64,000 nucleotides of DNA, taken from the NCBI GenBank assembly GCA_009760855.2, contig WPIO01000007.1, positions 612,501 to 676,500 of the forward strand. Reading direction: 5' to 3'. Below are positions 61,695 to 64,000 of this stretch, in pieces; the first letter of the stretch is position 1; the number at the start of each line of letters is the position of its first letter. Below the pieces are notes generated by a model. It made no database searches. It was not told the DNA's origin and was given only the letters and a program-made list of their open reading frames with translations. This DNA is from Cristatella mucedo (taxonomy: Eukaryota > Bryozoa > Phylactolaemata > Cristatellidae). The position numbers and the translations under genes are program-made.

Positions 61695-61980
61695 AATGAA
61701 TTGATAACGCTCTAGTGCGACCGTCATCACGTGCTCGGATTTCAGGTGTCCTATTTGGTAGCAGTTTGAAGCTTGAAAGCTTTATTAAGGAGACTGTGGG
61801 AAGTGGGATGTGTGCCATTTAACTAGCTCTCTGGTTCTGTTTACTCTGAACTACTGTAATTCTGGCTAGGCTGCACTAGCGAATGCAGTCATTAAGTTTC
61901 TGAAACTGACAACGAATATGGCTGCAAGGCTAATCAACAGATATCGGGGTCCGGCCAATCATTTCCTTAGCTGGAGGAGC
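61695..61980 (+). mobile_element. LINE-B, part 2 of an interrupted copy
   Basis: Picks up where 60537 stopped: the word CTAGTGCGACCGTCATCACG matches CTGTGCGACCATCACCATCT at 43155 in the uninterrupted copy. It continues to the region before ATGGCTGCAAGGCTAATC. Confidence 0.75.
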
Positions 61981-62064
61981 CGCGACGGCTCGGTCAATCA
62001 ACGGACAAAATCTTCACTCAGACCCACCAGGTCAGCATAGTTTTGCTTTTTCGTACTGATGGGG

Positions 62065-62245
62065 TGAGCCGCGATGGCACATTTGGTAAGGCGGTTGCTT
62101 TCATAACCTCCGGCCCGAGGTCGTGGGTTCGATTCCTGTGGTAGGCGATCCTTTATCGCCACTGCAAGCGGCGGTGATAGCCGTAAAGGCTCCCCTGTCG
62201 CTATACAAATGGAGGCTGTTGAATCGGCTTATCGGGTTTATTTTT
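62065..62245 (+). mobile_element. SINE-D, tRNA-derived, best copy
   Basis: GAGCCGCGATGGCACATTTGG (box A region), GTGGGTTCGATTCC (box B), then GGCGATCCTTTATCGCCACTG, which forms a short stem, and the 3' end GTCGCTATACAAATGGAGGC. Reference for the family. Confidence 0.87.
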
Positions 62246-62284
62246 ATTTGTATGCAGTACTTTCGGAGGCATCACTCTTAGGCC

Positions 62285-62690
62285 CCCTTATCAGTTTGCT
62301 CCAGCCCACCTATCCACGCTGCTTCCCAAATCAGACTAGGCATCGTACTACACAACTTTTGACTTAACTCGCTTGGTGGCGTCTCGAACCAACCTCGAAT
62401 CCTTCGGAGCCCCTGCCTTAAGTTGGAATGTCGCAAAGCCTAGTACTCAATCCAAAATATTTTCAGGATATCCCCGACTTGATGATTATTTCAAAGAAAG
62501 CTAAAACGCACCTAGGCCTTACAATGAGTGATAGGTCCTTTGGAATGGTCCTCTGTGTGCTTATGTGTGCTGAGTATTTGCCTAATATCACTAACCATAT
62601 TGGCATGCTTCCTTGATGGCGTACTAAATATGTCCAGACAGAGAGTCAGTTCACTGAAGATGTGATAGAAATTCCTTATTATTATTATAG
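62285..62690 (+). mobile_element. LINE-A 3' fragment, diverged
   Basis: CAGCCCACCTATCCACGCTGC, CATCGTACTACACAACTTTTG, AACCTCGAATCCTTCGGAGC and GTGCTTATGTGTGCTGAG follow LINE-A order, ending in a short ATT run. Confidence 0.65.
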
Positions 62691-63149
62691 CTATTGTTCA
62701 GATTTTGAAATAATCAGTGATATATTTGAGCTTCTACTTTATTTTTACATTTTATTTTTACTTGGATCTGCTGTGCTCCAGCTTTTGTTTGCTATTAGAT
62801 GTTACAGACTCCATTTTAAATTTTTTGAAGCACACAAATAATAATAAAAACAATAATTTCATTTTCAATGGCATCCAAAAAGAATCGAATTCTTGCCCAG
62901 GTGCTTTTCAACTCGTTCAAGAGAAGCTATCACCAAGAGTTAATTATAAGCAGCGTATCATGCTGAGCCAAGCTCAAACAAACACAAGTGTCATGATCAT
63001 GCAAGGATAAAAAGCACGCAAATAGACATCCAGAGCTGCCGGGTGGTAGTAGTTTTGGTTACATCCAGTCACTGAGTTATGCACAGGTTATAAGGACGCA
63101 AAGAACAAAGGAAAAAGACAAGCTCATTGGGAACACAAATAGCTGAGCA
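62691..63149. other. no gene recognised
   Basis: AT-rich sequence. No FN3 or transmembrane exon is seen, although a hydrophobic stretch encoded near 62717-62810 was checked (see rejected items). Confidence 0.4.
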
Positions 63150-63265
63150 AAAAAGATTTAGTTTGTATGCTCCCAAAGCCCGGAACTCACGTCCTACTGG
63201 CGTCACGACATCCCTTGACTTGACAAAGTTTAAAATGAAGCTAAAACGCAACTAATTATTTCAGT
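63150..63265 (+). mobile_element. short LINE-A fragment
   Basis: TATGCTCCCAAAGCCCGGAAC and CATCCCTTGACTTGACAAAG match the end of the LINE-A coding part. Confidence 0.6.
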
Positions 63266-63274
63266 ATTTAAATA

Positions 63275-63375
63275 ATAATAATAATAAATGTGTATAGCGT
63301 CATCAGAGAACTTAATCTTTGTCTAGACACTGTAAATTTGCTGCAAAGGAAGCATGATCCAATGGTTAGTATTTC
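63275..63375 (-). mobile_element. LINE/SINE 3' tail, minus strand
   Basis: (AAT)n, GTATAGCGTCATCAGAGAAC, TTAATCTTTGTCTAGACACTG and GCTGCAAAGGAAGCATG, in reverse order. Confidence 0.65.
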
Positions 63376-63414
63376 CAATACTGTAAGGCATGGAAGCGTT
63401 TTTAGATTTTTTTA

Positions 63415-63890
63415 AATGTTATCAAGTCGGGGGATGCCTTAGCGACAGTCGGGATCGAGTACTAGGCTTTTTGACTTACTAACTGAAAGCTGGGTCTCCA
63501 CAGGATTTGAGGTTGAATTGAGGCATCGCTGAATGACTCGAGTCCGGATATCGAGTAGTACGATACCTAGTCTGATTTAGGAAGTAGTTCGGATAGGTGG
63601 GCTGGAGCAAAATAATAGGGGGACTTAAAAGTGTGAGAATAACTTTGACGTCAATGCCCTGCTTCATTGGAGGCCACTGCAGCGAACCGTGATACAATTT
63701 GGCAGCTATGACTTTCACTACTGACAAGCCTGGCTGCCGAGTTTGGCACCAACTGTAATCGCCTAATTGCACAAGCCAAAATACCTACATGCAGAGAGTT
63801 ACAAAATTCAAGAAGATGTGTCACAAATGCATGGACCAATTCGGTTTTGATATTCCCGTATCATTAGGCTCTCATCTTTGCCGTGTTACA
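63415..63890 (-). mobile_element. LINE-A fragment, minus strand
   Basis: The minus strand reads HAFVTHLLEFCNSLHVG, AIRRLQLVPNSAARLV and degenerate WxPMKQGIDVKV, the LINE-A C-terminal region. Confidence 0.7.
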
Positions 63891-64000
63891 TAGCTGAAAG
63901 TATGAGTGATTGTCTTTCCAACCTAACCAAATCCTACGTGCTTGGTTCAAAGTTATTGCATACGAGTTTAGTTACCATACACATTTAAAAGTTTGGTTAA

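Noticed and set aside
62717-62812. Hydrophobic reading that might be the missing transmembrane segment
   Set aside because: It is AT-rich, has no flanking FN3-5 or cytoplasmic FIGQY-like sequence, and no suitable phase-1 acceptor and donor.

Overview
The window is animal nuclear DNA. It has no operons, long introns with GT-AG boundaries, dense microsatellites, non-LTR retrotransposon fragments and tRNA-derived SINEs. The only gene I can support is on the + strand: an L1CAM/neuroglian-type cell-adhesion receptor, assembled here from 18 constitutive exons plus alternative ones. Its presence shows a metazoan; the repeat landscape and compact Ig half-exons suggest an invertebrate. I cannot name the species, and a flatworm or other lophotrochozoan is only a guess.

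Layout. 1-17426 is upstream DNA with LINE, SINE and simple-repeat debris and no recognisable gene. Exon 1 (17427-17484) encodes a signal peptide. Exons 2-12 (22718-45962) encode six Ig domains. Exons 13-19 (47166-58678) encode four fibronectin type III domains. All exon phases are mutually compatible, so the spliced frame stays open for about 1,070 codons. A fifth FN3 domain, transmembrane helix and ankyrin-binding tail, expected for an L1-family protein, were not found before position 64000; the gene probably runs past the window edge. 58679-64000 is repeats.

The most interesting part is Ig2. Its N-terminal half is one exon (25990-26181). Its C-terminal half is offered at least twice: exons 5a (28564-28716) and 5b (28787-28909) both start in phase 1, end in phase 1, open with a G-x-LHFA strand and carry the Ig cysteine at the same position. 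Only 70 nt separate them, so they look mutually exclusive. Two further candidates lie nearby, 5c (26314-26436, the same 123 nt length as 5b) and 5d (29315-29428, with a GC instead of a GT donor). A frameshifted Ig half-exon relic lies at about 38.0-38.14 kb in the Ig4 intron. Together this looks like a small Dscam-like exon array, with births and deaths, in an L1-family gene.

Repeats. LINE-A (CR1/L2-like RT, (ATT)n tail) and LINE-B (RT with YADD, (ACATT)n tail) occur as many truncated copies. SINE-C (tRNA-like head) carries nearly the same 3' hairpin as LINE-A, suggesting it borrows LINE-A's reverse transcriptase. SINE-D is a second tRNA-like family. One LINE-B copy sits inside another LINE-B with a visible target-site duplication at 60.5-61.7 kb.
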